Part shown: piece by piece, positions 1 to 13,321 of the stretch | How the letters are laid out: every line of letters starts with the position of its first letter | Numbering within the stretch: position 1 is the stretch's first letter | DNA from: Prostheceraeus crozeri | Lineage: Eukaryota > Platyhelminthes > Polycladida > Euryleptidae | Length of the DNA stretch: 64,000 nt | Assembly: GCA_907163375.1 (NCBI GenBank) | Contig: CAJQUW010007924.1 | Coordinates: 248,001-312,000, forward strand | Direction: 5' to 3' | Translations under genes and position numbers: made by a program | Notes under the pieces: model-generated | Database searches by the model: none | What the model saw: only the letters and a program-made list of their open reading frames with translations | Told to the model about the DNA's origin: nothing

Positions 1-379
1 AGCAACTGTTCCAATATATCCTTAAAATGATGCAAATTTAAGTACCTTCAAGTGAGATAGTAGAGAAGAGTAAAGACTTGATAATGCCCATACTAGATGA
101 TCAGAAAAATGCACGAAAGTACTGCTTAAATGTGCCGTAGCGACAAAGATCTCTCTACAGTTCTCATTGGAAGTCAGTATTATGCAGGTGTAAACGAGCC
201 GGGATCAGGAAGCTTAATGGGGGCTTCCAATAAGAACAGCTATGCCCCACATCGGTTCAATTGAGTGTATATCTAGGCGCCTCCAAAGGTGGTGCAGAGC
301 TGCTGCAAGGGTGGTACTTGGTGGACTGGGCTACTTGGTTGCTCCCATATGAATTAGATATGTACAACAGCCATGAATT
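1..379. other. intergenic, nothing recognised
   Basis: No gene, RNA or repeat was recognised here. The open frame crossing 261-548 runs into the CCCGA-rich transposon end that follows and has no protein-like features. Confidence 0.5.
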
Positions 380-1879
380 GAAGCCCGAACCCGACCCGAC
401 TACCTTCCATCTGAATCCAAACCCGACCCGAAAATTCTACGGAATTAAAGCCCCGAACACAACCCGAAAAAAATTTAATTGTAAAGTCAAATTATTGCGG
501 CACCGTGGAGAATTAGTTTTCCAAAAATTGGTACCATTACTTCGATAAATTAGAAGCTTAAAAAATAAATGGCACGAGCTTGGGAACTTAGCATTAATCC
601 AGTCTCGAACAAAAATTGCGAAATGAGCTGTAACTCCGATTTAGTTCACCTTGTCGCACTTTGTTCACCTTGTGACTCAAATTCAGGCCATAGCCATTTG
701 GATAGATCGTCTGACGCCGGCAGATGTTTTCTTTGGAAAGTGTTAATAGGACGGGAGCTACTGACACTTTCTTCCTAAATTCGCACAAAAAAGGGCTTAA
801 TAGCATGGATTTGTAGATCTTGAAACGCTGAATACAAATATCAAATTCTTGAGTGTCACAGCCAGTCGTTTTCGATTATAGGTAAGGTTGAAGGATTCCT
901 ATTGGAGGAATCCAATGGCAAAATTCAAGAAATTTCTATGGATTGTGAAACACTTGGCAATTTTCGTATATTTTCTTTTGCAGCAAAGAAAATATCAATC
1001 AGAATGCCATGAAATTTGAAACATGACTGAGTTCAGATCATCAACTTCGATATAAAAGTTGAAGTGAGTCACATGATTCAGTATTTGATGTCTGAGAGCC
1101 TCTACAAAATCAGTAAATTTCATGTTTTGACTTAATTTAGGCGATTTTACTCATTTTGTAGAGGCCCTCAGACATCAAATACGGAATCATGTGACTCACT
1201 TCAACTATTATATCGAAGTTGATGATCTGAACTCAATTATGTTTCAAATTTCATGGCGTTCTGATAAATAGTTTCTTTTCTGCAAAAGAAAATGTACGAA
1301 AATTGCTAGGTGTTTCACAATTCATAGATATTTAAAAATCCGCCATGCTATTAAGCCCTTTGTGCGCGAATTTAGGAAGAAAGTGTCAGTAGCTCCCGGA
1401 CTCTAAAGAATGCGGCATACAGCGGAAAACCTCAAACTGTCGAAGGGCTGATTTGAGAGCACTAATCACACATGGGGTAAAGGCAATTGACAATCATTTG
1501 TGCCGAAGGATATGTCAATCAGTGCCTTAAAGACAGCAAAAATGTTGAAGTAAGCTGGTCATTAATCCGTTGCTTAGAACAGAATTGTTAGATTACATTG
1601 TGCTGAATTTGCATGTACTTTTGTGATACTTTTTTTGTGAGCTTCTCGTGTTATTTTGCATTTCATTTGACACACCCTGTATATACACATGTATATTTAC
1701 AAAGGAAGTCAACAAAGCTTAAGCACATTTATAAATTTCAACGTAGCATAATTTTGAAACCCGAAAATAAAAATACTCGAATATTTTAAAGTTCACCCGA
1801 ACCTGAACACGAAGCCGAAATGAATTCGTTAACCCGACCCGAATACGAATTCAGATCGGGTCGGTTTCGCACACCTGTG
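380..1879. mobile_element. hAT-like DNA transposon remnant, interrupted
   Basis: The left part (about 380-470) and right part (about 1,755-1,870) both carry clusters of CCCGAACC/CCCGACCC motifs. The right edge reads, on the minus strand, CAGGTGTGCGAAACCGACC, which is the style of terminus and subterminal repeat seen in hAT elements. No matching left terminus and no 8-bp target duplication were seen, so the left boundary is a guess. No transposase was recognised. A 655-bp palindromic element (749-1403) sits inside it and is therefore younger. Confidence 0.4.
749..1403. mobile_element. foldback MITE, copy 1 (TA-flanked, long inverted repeats)
   Basis: The two halves are inverted copies of one another. 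The left end reads GGGAGCTACTGACACTTTC, and the right end at 1,381-1,398 is its complement. The arms meet at a short loop near 1,110-1,150. TA dinucleotides flank both ends (747-748 and 1404-1405), as expected for Tc1/mariner-type insertion. The right arm lacks a stretch present in the left arm (about 840-930). No coding sequence is present. It is the same family as 15983-16720, and its terminal bases match the element at 17747-18461. Confidence 0.8.
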
Positions 1880-4800
1880 ATATGAATCCGACGCTATGAT
1901 AATGAAGGACTAAATTGAAAACAATGTGCGTCGTGGACAGCGTTTTCACGAAAATGATACCTAAATTATGGCGGCTTCCAGTGGTTGACAATGGCGCACC
2001 GATTCCTTGTCATCCTAATTTGTACAATTTCTCTGGAAATACAGTTTTGATAAAATAACTTTCAATATACTGCCCTAAGGCAAGAATTAAATGCAACTGT
2101 TACATGTTTCACAAATTTAATTATTTTTTAGATCAAACGACATTGACATAAATCGGTGTCTGACCTTGCAGCTGAAATAGCCATCAACAAACAGCTGTTG
2201 TCTATAATTCTACATTCAAACTTTAACATAGCGAAAGGTCGGATTTCTATGGCTGCTACTCTGGGTCCCACTTCACACATTCGGTTGCTTCCGAAAACTA
2301 CTTAAATGTTACATTAAAATCTTTTGATAAGTAGTATTCGCAAAGCATGGGGATTCTCAAGAAAGTATTCGATGTCTATGGTAAAATAGATGATAATAAT
2401 GTGATTTGTAAACTCCCATTTTAAATTACCTTCTGTGTTCACGCTAGAAATCTGTGCTCAATTGAAAGTTGCATGTACAATATATTAGAAAAAGTGGTAA
2501 AAAAGAATTTAAGAAAAAGGTAAGATAGTAATTTTCAGTTCAATCAGTTCTAAAATAGTTGCCTAGTCGACAAAATTCAACAAATTTTGGGGAAAGATAA
2601 TATCATAAGTGCGGCTTGGAATTAAAAAGCCCCGCAAAATGCGAGCCTTCCCTCCCCCTTAAGGACAAGTTAATGCAGGGGATGCAAGAAAAACTATTTA
2701 CTAAGAAAAGCAATTTACTAATTATTGACTCATCTTAAGATCATCACGGGAGAAAGATGTGTAGGAGTGAAGCTGACTGGATTCGTCGTCTTTTGTTTTT
2801 GGAGGAGAGGAAAAAAATTATGTGATTTTGAATTTTGACAATTCCCAACTATTATTTGCAAGAAAATATACAATTTGTTACATAAATAATTATACAAAAT
2901 TCAACACATAGTAAATCGTTCTTTTCATATTGAAGTTCTCGTTCAGTTTAAATAAATTTTACATCATATTAAACTTTACGTCTCCTAGACGACAAATTTT
3001 GCATATTTCGCAAATCAGACTTATTCTGCGATGAAAAAAGTTAGAAAACGAATTACCATTATATGACCAAGCTTAAGTATTTGCAGGCAATGCAATTCCG
3101 TAATTCGATGGATTACTTCATACTTTTTCTCACACTAATGCCACGGGGTTGCTTATCGTCTTTCGTCGATCAGTTTTTGATATTTTTATTTTTTGTCATG
3201 CATGGGTATTTCACAAAAGCCATAACAGAGCGATTTCAAAACTATTTTCGTGCACAGTTATTATGAGACTAGATATCTCCATTTTGTAAATTCGTAAAGA
3301 TATCAACAGGACTATTTAGCAGTGGCCTCTTCTTTTTGTGCTATTGATTTTCATTTCGCTTCTTTTGTTAATAGAACACTTCCATTAAGTGTGCATTAAT
3401 AACAATTAGGTATCAGGAGAGATTATCACAAAGGTCAGATCTCCCTGTCTGCGATAGTTGTCTTGCAAATTGACACGATTATATTAAAATTTGACATCGA
3501 CAAATTAAGAAAGAAAGGAATTCCAAGTGCTTGAAGAAGTCTGATTTCAGTTGAGACTGTTCAAATATAAATTACGGGCGTTTATTTCAATTTCACTCTA
3601 TGCTATGCTTTTTGCCATCAAAAGTGTATAAAATATTCTAAGAAGCTTTAGTTACTTCAAGTACTTTACCTGGCGCCTTTATCTGTCCATCAAATTCTCT
3701 GGCAAATCCGCTCTCATTGTTTAAGTCAATTTCCGTGAAGCTCCATAGACATCCACTTGATCTGACGAGTTAAAACCGATTCCGCAAATTTCTCAGGTCA
3801 GAGTCTACCATATTCAAACTTATCAAGATAAGAAAGAAGAAACTTAAATCACTACTATCAATGTCCGCTTTTTCAGATTTTGACAACTTCTTTCTTCCAA
3901 CGGTCGATAAAGATGACACATGCATAAAAAGCAAATGAACTGGATCAAGATATCAACTTAAGGAACAACAAGGATTTTAAGTGACAACAGAAAGGATTAT
4001 TAGTTTAGATACCATCGACACAAAGTAAACCTGTAAGAGGTTGCGGATGATGGCAAGAGATCGGAAGTGAAACCTTAGTCCTAGTAGGTGCAATTTTCAA
4101 ATCATGTCTGCCTCATCAGGTTATTTCTCGCCGGTAAAATATTAGCGGTTCGGCTCCCTTATGTGCTCCGGTATGTACACGATACACGCGCATGTTTTGT
4201 CCGATGAGGGCATCCACGTTATATAATATATAATGATCATCTATAATCATTAGCGTTATATACAAAACATCATGCTATATGTTAGAGTTAGTGTAATGTT
4301 GTTAATTTAGTTTGGACATTTTGTCGCAATCATGATCGAAAAATTTTACTCGACTGACCTTCAATACATGCAATTCCTAATTCTTTAATGCGATTTCTGA
4401 ACTCTCAAGCTACTATGCGGACCCCCGATGAAGCAATGATATACCAATGGCGATAATTGCAGCGCATCAGAAGGTAATAACGGACCTCTGACAGAGCTAA
4501 TTGGCAAGTCAATCTATGCATTCGTGAAGTAACTACAAGGTTGTCGCGACAACCAACGTCATAGAAAACAATACAAGTGGCAATGTCTGTCACATCGAAG
4601 GTTTGCAATGGCGGAATTTGTACAAAATATCCTAGGTAGACAGACTCTTGCAAATCAGCAGTTGCAAGCAGTTTTTAAAAATGTCAGTGTAGAAACAACA
4701 TCTATTAAAACCCACATCAATAGATGTAATGCTTCAGTGGCACTTTAGATCTGGAAATGTTTGAAAAATGTCTTATCGATGAAAATAATTGATAAACAAC

Positions 4801-5557
4801 ATGCTTTTTTCTATCGACGGCGCATTTACTATTTGGTGTTTCAAGCATGAATAAATTTTGTTAATCCAACTCGCGACTGTCAGGAAGAACCTATCAATGC
4901 TGTGGAATGTAGCGCCATTCTCTGTAACATCAATAAATATGTGCCATTAAACACAACTTTAAAAGCAAACTTATGAACATGTACATGTAGACAATCCTGT
5001 TTTCGGCTCTTTTCGACCACCGCACGATAATACGTCTTGCTTTACAGCAATTGCAAGAAATGGAGTGGGACCATAGCACTCGAAACATGAGTATCCTAGA
5101 TATTTGGAAGTTCATGCTGACGGCAGCGATGATGACTATAATATGTGACGTCACAAATTGTGCACTCGTGGACTAAATATCAAGAGGTCCAAATTAATTG
5201 GAAGCAATGATTCGCCTTGCAAATCAGGGTTTCAACAGGCCATTAGTTGCTCGATGCCTGCAGAATAAAGGTTTTATGCAATACATGAAAATTAGCATTG
5301 TGGTAGTGGCCATCTGATGGTCCCGAAACAACGTCAGAACTCCTTTTGGTTCTGTCAGCAGGTAGACTAGAAAAAAGCTCTGTTTTCTATGGATTTCTAC
5401 TAAATGCTTGGCAAAAGTGGATAATTGGGTTAGCCATTGGTTGCCACAGCAATAGAGTTGCTGTCCACTTACCGTCTGTGTTATTGTCATTCTCTCACTC
5501 TGTGCCTTATGGTCCAGTAATTAACTTCTGTTTCGCGTCAACACACGACTGAAGATC
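1880..5557. other. intergenic, no gene recognised
   Basis: Short open frames here have no protein-like character. Around 5,200-5,260 a plus-strand frame reads MIRLANQGF...VARCL, loosely like the helix-turn-helix of a transposase, but stops follow at once, so it was not called. Nothing else was recognised. Confidence 0.4.
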
Positions 5558-5739
5558 CATTCACACCAAACGTTGCGCGGCGCGTCCTCACGCGTTAAAA
5601 ATTTTCGTTCAGAGCCTTAATATAGGTTGTACACACAGAGACGCGGGGGACCGCGCATCGTCCGGTGTAAACAGTCCCATTGGTTTATTGAGGTTCTGAA
5701 CGAAAATTCTGGACGTGTGAGGAGCGTCCGGTGTGAATG
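5558..5739. mobile_element. short MITE with ~55-bp terminal inverted repeats
   Basis: The left end starts CATTCACACC and the right end finishes GGTGTGAATG. The arms continue inward as imperfect complements to the shared block TTCGTTCAGAGCC / GGTTCTGAACGAA. The interior is GC-rich (CGCGG motifs) and non-coding. No convincing target duplication was seen. The right half of a related copy occurs at 14517-14570. Confidence 0.7.
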
Positions 5740-7569
5740 AGCCATAGAGCATGGGAAAGTAAGAAGGGTTACACCGGTGGTATAATATTCTCTTTCCCTC
5801 TTCTAAATTGCTGACCGGAAAAAGCATGTCAGGAAACCGATATTACTAAATTTCCCGAAGAAGAGAGGCAGCCAAGGTCTTCAAGAAGCCACAATTAAAG
5901 TCTTTAAATCATTTTAAATCTTAGCAGATGCGTGATTGCAAGCTTAATGAAGTTTCGTGGAAACCATATGTCTCGATATCTCAGTATTGTAGCAACCTAT
6001 CTTCAATTTGAATCCTGTTAACAAGACAGGTTCAAGCAATGCTTTTTGCGGAAATTGCATAACATAAAAACTAAGAGTCAACTTCCAAAAATTTCATCCT
6101 TTTTCTCCCGGAAATTCTGACGCTATCCTCCCGGAAAATGAGAATGAAAACAGTAACAGCGGGCGATAGAAAAGTATATGATAGACATTGAAAGTGCAGT
6201 TGTCATTGTCAATATTATTATTCACAATCTCTAGCAAATAGGCTTATTATGGCTTGCCCCCAGCAGATACAGCACGAGGAAAAGCGAAGAACATCATATT
6301 TTGTTGGTGCTGACGCTTCGGACTTCGTCATTTGTCGACCAAACCAATATACTACTTTCGTCAACTTCGTGCCTTATCTTCTGGAGGTGACCCACAGGAA
6401 GTTTATTCAGCAAAAGTTATGAGTCTCAACCACCTCCTGCTGATGAGGCACTACTTCATGCTATTATCATTGCAAAATATAATGTGGACATATACAAATT
6501 AAATCAATGCGCGTATTATTTCTCAATCTTCTCCATGCACGTACAAAACACATTGTCAAAGTGCGAAAAATGGTCTAATTGCCTGATTAAGGATCAAACT
6601 GGATAGCGATCGGTAAAGATCAGTACCGATGCGCTTCATAGGTAACTCTTGCCTACCCAGAGTTTCAATAAGGCTATTTCCTGTGTTTCATATAGAAATC
6701 GAACGATGTCTAGCGTTCTGAATTGTGCCAGCTGCCAGCCGAAACCATTCGGTTACAGGCTCACCCATGCTCCAGCCGGCCGACGGCCCGATCCCGACCT
6801 GCCCCAACCTTAGTATCCGGACAGAAAGTATCAGAAATCTCCTGCAAAGTCAAAGTTCAAGCGTGAACTAGTGGCGATTGAACTTCGCCGCTTCATTTTT
6901 ACTGATACTCATACCGGTTATCTCCATATCGGAAGGAGACTTCACATGGATATACATGTATGTAAGACAGACAAATTCCTGCGCAGAGGATTTAATGTCT
7001 GAGTCATATGACACTCATCAACTTCTTATTTTATTCGATTCCCAAGTAATTTGTGTAATCTATATAATTCTATACAAATTTTCAGTAGCGCACCCACCAC
7101 CATTAAATTGCAAGTCTGCCTCTTACATTAAAAGACAAGTGACGAAAAATATCATTCTCACTTTGGTCATTCATCCCTAGCTTTATTGCTGTCTGCATCA
7201 ACATAGGCTTTTTAATCGATAAAATGTCATTTATATGATTGAATAATGAGGAAGAGGAAAAACACAAAGTCACTAGGTAACCTTATGAAGGTACGCACAA
7301 CGTGAGTCAATCTTCCGATAAGTCAGAATGAATAGAATTCTAATTTCACCTTCTCCTGAAATCCGTCTGATCATATAAATTTGGTGCTTCAACGATGAAC
7401 ATTCATTATGCATAATGTTGGGCTAATTGAAATGTATCGCTCTGTTAATGTGCCTAACTATCAAGAGGATACGGGCTTGTAATCACTTTCTTCAAGTGAA
7501 AATACAAACAAGAAGTCACATAATAAAATCTTGAAATAATGTCAATTATCTTAATCTCTTCAATAATCT
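5740..7569. other. intergenic, no gene recognised
   Basis: No gene is supported. A short GC-rich patch at about 6,711-6,800 stands out from the AT-rich surroundings but carries no open frame or splice signals that I could support. Confidence 0.4.
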
Positions 7570-7826
7570 TCTGTTTCCCCACTAAACGTCCACAGTCGGA
7601 TCACTAGAGCCCGCTAGCATCAATGTTGACACTGGACCAACAGCAAGAGTTTATTTGGCGCTCTTGAGGGCCGGTTCATAAGCAATCAACGGGCAAGACG
7701 CTCGTCTGGTCCAATAATGCCGATCACATTGTGAACCGGGTAACGACTGCAGTGGTTGCTTAGGTGATACATTGACAGATCACTCAGACGACAAGATCAG
7801 CGAAGAGGAGGGATCTCGAGCAGGTG
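7570..7826 (+). other. GC-rich patch with a possible unassigned exon edge
   Basis: The GC content is clearly higher than in the flanks. The patch ends in a good donor-like junction, CGAGCAG|GTGAGA, at 7,826/7,827, after a purine-rich run. One frame ending there is acidic (SDDKISEEEGSRA) but has no ATG and is short. It may be an untranslated or partial exon of an unseen gene, or chance. Confidence 0.2.
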
Positions 7827-7827
7827 A

Positions 7828-10800
7828 GAGAACTGTATCACTTTTGGGAAATTGCCGCCAATGAGTGTTTCAATGAGCAGCATTAGCCATCAGTTGAACT
7901 TGGCATATTATTTACTTTAACGCATTGATTTAATAGAACAATTCTCTGCATTGTTTTGTTTCATGGATTAAGTGGAGTGGTGAGAGATTAAAGTGAAGTT
8001 AGAGAATTACAATGCAAACTACAGTTAGAGAGCAAGTCAGAGGGACAGGGAGATTCGTAAAAGGGCGATGCGAAGATCTCATTATCGGTTCATGCATCGA
8101 TGCTTTCCACCCTTCAAACCCTCATTCTGGTGTTATTAAGTTTTCTATTGTACATGAATGGCTGGCGAAAAAATTTAATCGACGTATTTCAAAATTAGAC
8201 ATGCACAGCTACCGGTTCTTCAGTTCCAATCAAACCGAGGAACGACAGATATGTTCCGGCTTATTTTTTATAAGGTAATAGAATACATCGATAGTTCAAG
8301 TCTATCTGACCTCTAGTCTTCTGACCAAAATTCTATAACTCTATCTGTTTTAGACAGAAGAAAGGAATTTTGAATGTTTGCTTTTGGTTTACATTGCTGA
8401 CTTTTCTTAGTTTTTCATGCTCTGGTATTAAAACTTTACTTATAACAGGTAATATGATAGATAGTCACAGAAAACAATCAAAGCATGCACTTGTAGGCTA
8501 AATGAAGTGGTGAAATTCCATGTCATCATTTTAAGTTTTCTTACTTGCATCTGTTCTTTTTAATGTCATGCAAAAAATTCAAAGACAGGCTGCTGATTTT
8601 GTCAACATATATCCTACATGTACATGTATTTGTAAACTATCCGGCTTATCTGTCACTACTAATCATGTTCCAGGATAAACAAAATCAAGGACGATTCTGA
8701 AAAATGTATTTTAACAAATGCCCTCTAGTAAGTTGTACACAAAACAACAAAATACAAAGGCCTAAAACGAAATTGCCCGTTATCAAGAGCAAGTGACTCG
8801 GCGGTCTGTAATACTCTAATAAACTAATTTTACTCAGCAATAAAAATTGACAGTGAATCTGTTTTCTTCGTAGGAATGAACGTGGTTTCGGTTTCTTGAA
8901 TTTGAAAAATAATGATTCTGGTTAGTTTCTTGAAATGATTAGTATCACGGTTCCTGTTTCTCTTAAGAGCAAGAAACCGTGCGTCTTTGTTTATGTGAAA
9001 AGGGATCTACTGTCCACAAATACGAGGATTCATTCTCAGCAAAATTCGGAATTGGCCCTCAAAAATTGGATAATGGTCTCCCTTCTTGTCTTTTAAATTT
9101 TGACAGACAAAGAACCCATTCATGACAAAATGATAGCTAGAATAAGCGCATAAAAGGATGTGGCAAAGTCTGCCGCATACGATGCAGTCATGCAGCTTAG
9201 AACCGTGCTCAATTTGTGTGTGACTAGCGTGTTAATATTGTAATTCATGTGAAAGTGTTTGCACGAAGAAAATGTAATCCCACTACAAAATAATCGTAGC
9301 GAAGTTCTACACGAGAAAGCTTCAGTTGCATGTGATAAATAATGAGAATGTAATGTACATGATAATCGGTCGACAATTCGACATCGGTAGAAGAATCGGC
9401 ACCATTTTTCGAGGAACTGGTTACGGTACCCACGATTTTTGGTAGAACCTGTTCCGAAGCAGTACCCCTGCTAAAACGGATCGATGAACGGATATGTTTC
9501 TGCGGCAACCTACATGTACCTCTTTTTACGTATCGCTAAAGCTTCATATAGCTACTCAGAAGTGTGGAATGAATTTATTCCACCTAGCGCAATAAATTGT
9601 GCCAAGTTATCTAATATGTACTAAATTAAAACTGTCTTTTAAAACATCAGAAAATCCTTTATTTCTATTGTTTTTATCTTATTCATTAATGAGCTTTGGC
9701 ATATATCCCTTACCGTATATTCTTGCTTATGTAAAGTATTTATCTTGTTGCCATATTTCAACAAGAAAAGTGATGCACCATGCAAATTGACAGTTTAATG
9801 GATGTCTAGGCAGACAGAGCCACAAGTCGAGTATTTATATGAAACCAATGAGAGTGAAATCAGAAGATGTCTATCCATTAAAAGTTGTACAAATTCTCGG
9901 AATCAATTGTATGTTAGAAGCAAGGCGATGCTGATTCATTCACTCTTACTTTCTGATTTCTCTTAAGGAGGATCCGAATCACAGAACTTGAATGCCTTGC
10001 ATCTTAAATGTACAGGACCGCGCTTGGTCGTGTTTGAGCGTCCAGGATTTAGCGGTCGAAACGCAATCGTCCTGACCGAGTTTCTGTCGATGACCTCATT
10101 TAATTAGCCAAATAATTTGTATGCATATTTTGTAGAATTTTATTTCACGTATTATCTTAAGGAACTAATATTATTTCTTTCTTACACACCTGGTAGATTT
10201 CAGATAGCGTAATCCCGCTGTGATAGCTAGATCTGATATTTTGATTGGAAACAGACCTGTCATCTTATCATCTGAATGGGCAGACTGCTGAATAGAATCT
10301 TTTCAATATATAGGTGATGAACATAATTTTGAATAGAATGATTTATGCTCGCCAATTCATTCCACATGAGGAGAGGAGAACCGTTGTTTGTCTTTCTAGT
10401 AAGTATTTTAGGTTTCTAGACATTTTAAGATAGAATAATTTTCTTTTACATCATATTTTGCACCTTTTAAAAAATGAAATAGTCTTTAACTTGTCTTTAA
10501 ATTTGTTACCTTGACGCACTTTACTACGTTGAATTGGAATCATTATTTACATGTTCAGGCAAATTGCAAACTTCTTGGACTGACTTAGTGTCTTATTTGA
10601 ACTTCTGTCTATTACCTACAGGCACATCGAGATTAGCATCGTAAGTGAATATTTGATACCGCATCATAGAAGCTGGCCTAATTCTAATCACTTCTAGTTC
10701 GACAGTAGTATTGATATTAAAGCTAATAGGTTGAATCAGCTGATATCCTTTCATTGCCTGAAATAGTTATTCCAGTCTACTTTCATTTTTCAGTTGTGGA

Positions 10801-12099
10801 TGAAACTCAATATTACGGAGTGGACACTTTCAAATGTTTTATCAATCTGCTATGGGATCTTTAATGTAATTAGTGTATTATGTATATAATTAACAAATAT
10901 TATTGAGTTCAAACAATTATTATGAATTGTAAACTTATATCACCTTATTGATGCACTCGAACTTTCCATGCGTAGCCTTAGATTACGAACCAGGTCCATT
11001 ACTTCTGCTGGAAGAATAAGACTTCTGCAATCGTGTGGTAAAAAGCATACTTTCCCCCTATATTGAGTTTTGTTGCTCTACTAATAAATGGCAAACGAAG
11101 CTCATGATATTTTAAGCTATGATGAAGCAGTATCATTCACCAGCATTGATCATCAAAGTGTATTCTTGCGGATATGATATAGGCCCTACGCACATGATAA
11201 ATCGCACCAAATGTCAATCAAAATAAAAGCATTTCGCAAACAGTCAATTGTCTTTTACGAGAGGTTCAAAGTTGATCGAAATTTTGTGCGTGAATTGTCA
11301 ATCATGAATCAGATGCATCCCGCTCATCCGCTTGTAGAAATTGACAAAGCGTTTTCACGTCACAAGTCAATATCTGGCAAGTAGTCAATTTTTAGTATAC
11401 ATTTAGGACATGTGTATCTGATCGAGTAGGTGTGAAGTTGGGTAAGGCTGAACGAATTTCATAAACTTTGAGCGCATCTGACATCGATTACTCAATTATT
11501 TCATAATGAAAGTATAGCTGGCATTAATATTCAGTAGAGCAGATGCATGAAATTCATGATTCATTTCGCCATGAAAAGTTTAATGAAAAGAGGTTTTAAT
11601 ATCAAATTATGCTTTAAGAATACATCTGGTGAATGATATTGTCATGAATCTTTAAAGTAAGTGTCTATGAATATGATGCATGCAGGAAAGCCCAGAACTG
11701 CAGTGGGAGTGGGATTTCCCATATGTGAGGGTTCTGTGGGACAACTATGGAGTAAAAATTATAAGGCCGACTACTCCTTGAAGTCGGTTTTCATTGCATA
11801 TAAAACTTCTTCATAATATACATTTATACATTGGTATTTTTAAAATCTAAAATGCCTGAAAGACGGTATATTATGTGCACAGGAAAACTTAAAATGTCCT
11901 CGTTTGCTACATCACACCATGATATTAAGGATAAAAAAATGTCAGCTGGAATTTGCTGCGTCGTGTGACTGTTGTTGATGGAACATCTGTGCACATTAAA
12001 AACATTGTGGGTTGACGATGGCTTTGTGGAACGAATGGGGGAAATCTAAAAAAATCTACGCTTGTGCAACTGATTATTTCGAACATTATCAACCATATA
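7828..12099. other. intergenic, no gene recognised
   Basis: There are scattered small open frames only. The 88-codon frame at 8012-8278 and the minus-strand frame at 9245-9508 are of lengths expected by chance and match nothing I know. A small hairpin near 11,780-11,800 was the only structure noted. Confidence 0.4.
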
Positions 12100-12107
12100 G
12101 GTCCTAC

Positions 12108-12625
12108 CACAGAATTAGATTGTTTAATCGTATCACTTTGCTAGAAGTGCAAACTGATTCAAACAGATGGCACATGCAGGAACTTAATAAGTGGGCAAAA
12201 AAAATTTCTAATACCTTACAGAGATAGGAAAAATGATCGTGCGTCGCTTTCAGATTGCTCTGAATTCCTTCAAAATGCTCCGATCGCCACGATTCCTTCA
12301 GATTCGAAGAATTCAGATCATTGCGCAAAAGTTTTCTCGATAATGTTTGGCCCTCCGATCATTTTTAAAAAAGATAGCAGGCGCATGAAAAAACGTTCAC
12401 AAACTTCTCTGCAGAACTTGACATCGTTTGTGTCTCTTTGCTGCGTGATCCGGTTGATAACAGTCACTGAAACTTTGCACAATTTGGCGTGTTTAATGTT
12501 GAACTGGTTGCTCATTGTTCGATTGCTATGGTATTTAGTCAGCAGATTGTGCCATTTCATTTACGTTACATGTTCCAATGCTTCCCTTCTAGTCAAACAG
12601 AAGAGACGACCTGTCTAATTCTGTG
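12108..12625. mobile_element. Mutator-like (MULE-type) element, copy A, 518 bp
   Basis: The ends are inverted (CACAGAATTAGATT at the left, complement at the right). They are flanked by a perfect 8-bp direct repeat, GGTCCTAC, at 12100-12107 and 12626-12633. The interior from about 12,200 to 12,390 aligns well, in the opposite orientation, with the interior of copy B at 43211-43810. Short open frames inside share PII.KK-type matches between copies, but no complete transposase is present. Target duplications of 8 bp here and 9 bp at 52114-52172 fit Mutator-like elements best. hAT (8 bp) is the alternative. Confidence 0.75.
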
Positions 12626-12805
12626 GGTCCTACTGTTTCCTTCCATGAATTTTTCATATGCACGCATGAATTGTTGAAACATGGATGCATGTTGTATGCT
12701 GTTGAATGAGATAGAAATTTAATCAATACTGGTAGACCGATTCAACGTCTGATCTCCACAGTATCACGTACACAACACTGTTTGTTTTTAACATTGACAA
12801 GACAG

Positions 12806-13321
12806 ATGCATTCTTTCAACATACATGCAGATATTTTATTGCCAAGCAAATTGATATTAGTTTTAAACTCTTTTTTGGCTTTCAGATGCTTATATATCAA
12901 TGACAGAACGGGGCCATGTATCTCGGAAACAGAGTGGCTTCAACTCAGCGCGAGAAGGTTCTGCACGATCAGTAAGTCGATTTGTCAGACACGTATTGTC
13001 AGTTTGTCACGTAACGATGCATGTTCGGTGAAGCATGCCGTCTCTATAAATTTTATCGACCGAAGATACATCATAACCATTATATCTGAAATCACTTCAG
13101 CGGAACCTTTGGTGAAGATGTTTAATAACAGAAACGTTAGTATTGAAACCTGTCATGAAAGAACAGTCATAAACACAGGTGTTGGCTATACAAATGCTAA
13201 ACGCAATGAGGCCAACAATACATTTATTCACATCATAGAGCAGCATTTTAATTTATTTATTGAAGTTGAAAATGGCGTTTTGGTTTATGTGATTAAAAGT
13301 CATATAAGGTCAAAAGAATGA
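12806..13321 (+). CDS. orphan open reading frame, 171 codons, function unknown
   Basis: This is an uninterrupted frame from ATG at 12,806 to the stop at 13,319-13,321. The open frame extends 24 bp upstream of that ATG. In sequence this AT-rich, where roughly one codon in fifteen should be a stop, a run this long is unlikely by chance. The N-terminus has a hydrophobic stretch (LLPSKLILVLNSFLAFRCLY), possibly a membrane anchor. The rest is mixed, with several Cys and basic residues. No domain is recognised. It begins about 180 bp after Mutator-like copy A and could be a decayed transposon gene, a single exon of an unseen gene, or chance. A polypyrimidine tract and AG precede the codons for MLIYQ-like sequence near 12,885. 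Confidence 0.35.
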   Translation: MHSFNIHADILLPSKLILVLNSFLAFRCLYINDRTGPCISETEWLQLSARRFCTISKSICQTRIVSLSRNDACSVKHAVSINFIDRRYIITIISEITSAEPLVKMFNNRNVSIETCHERTVINTGVGYTNAKRNEANNTFIHIIEQHFNLFIEVENGVLVYVIKSHIRSKE

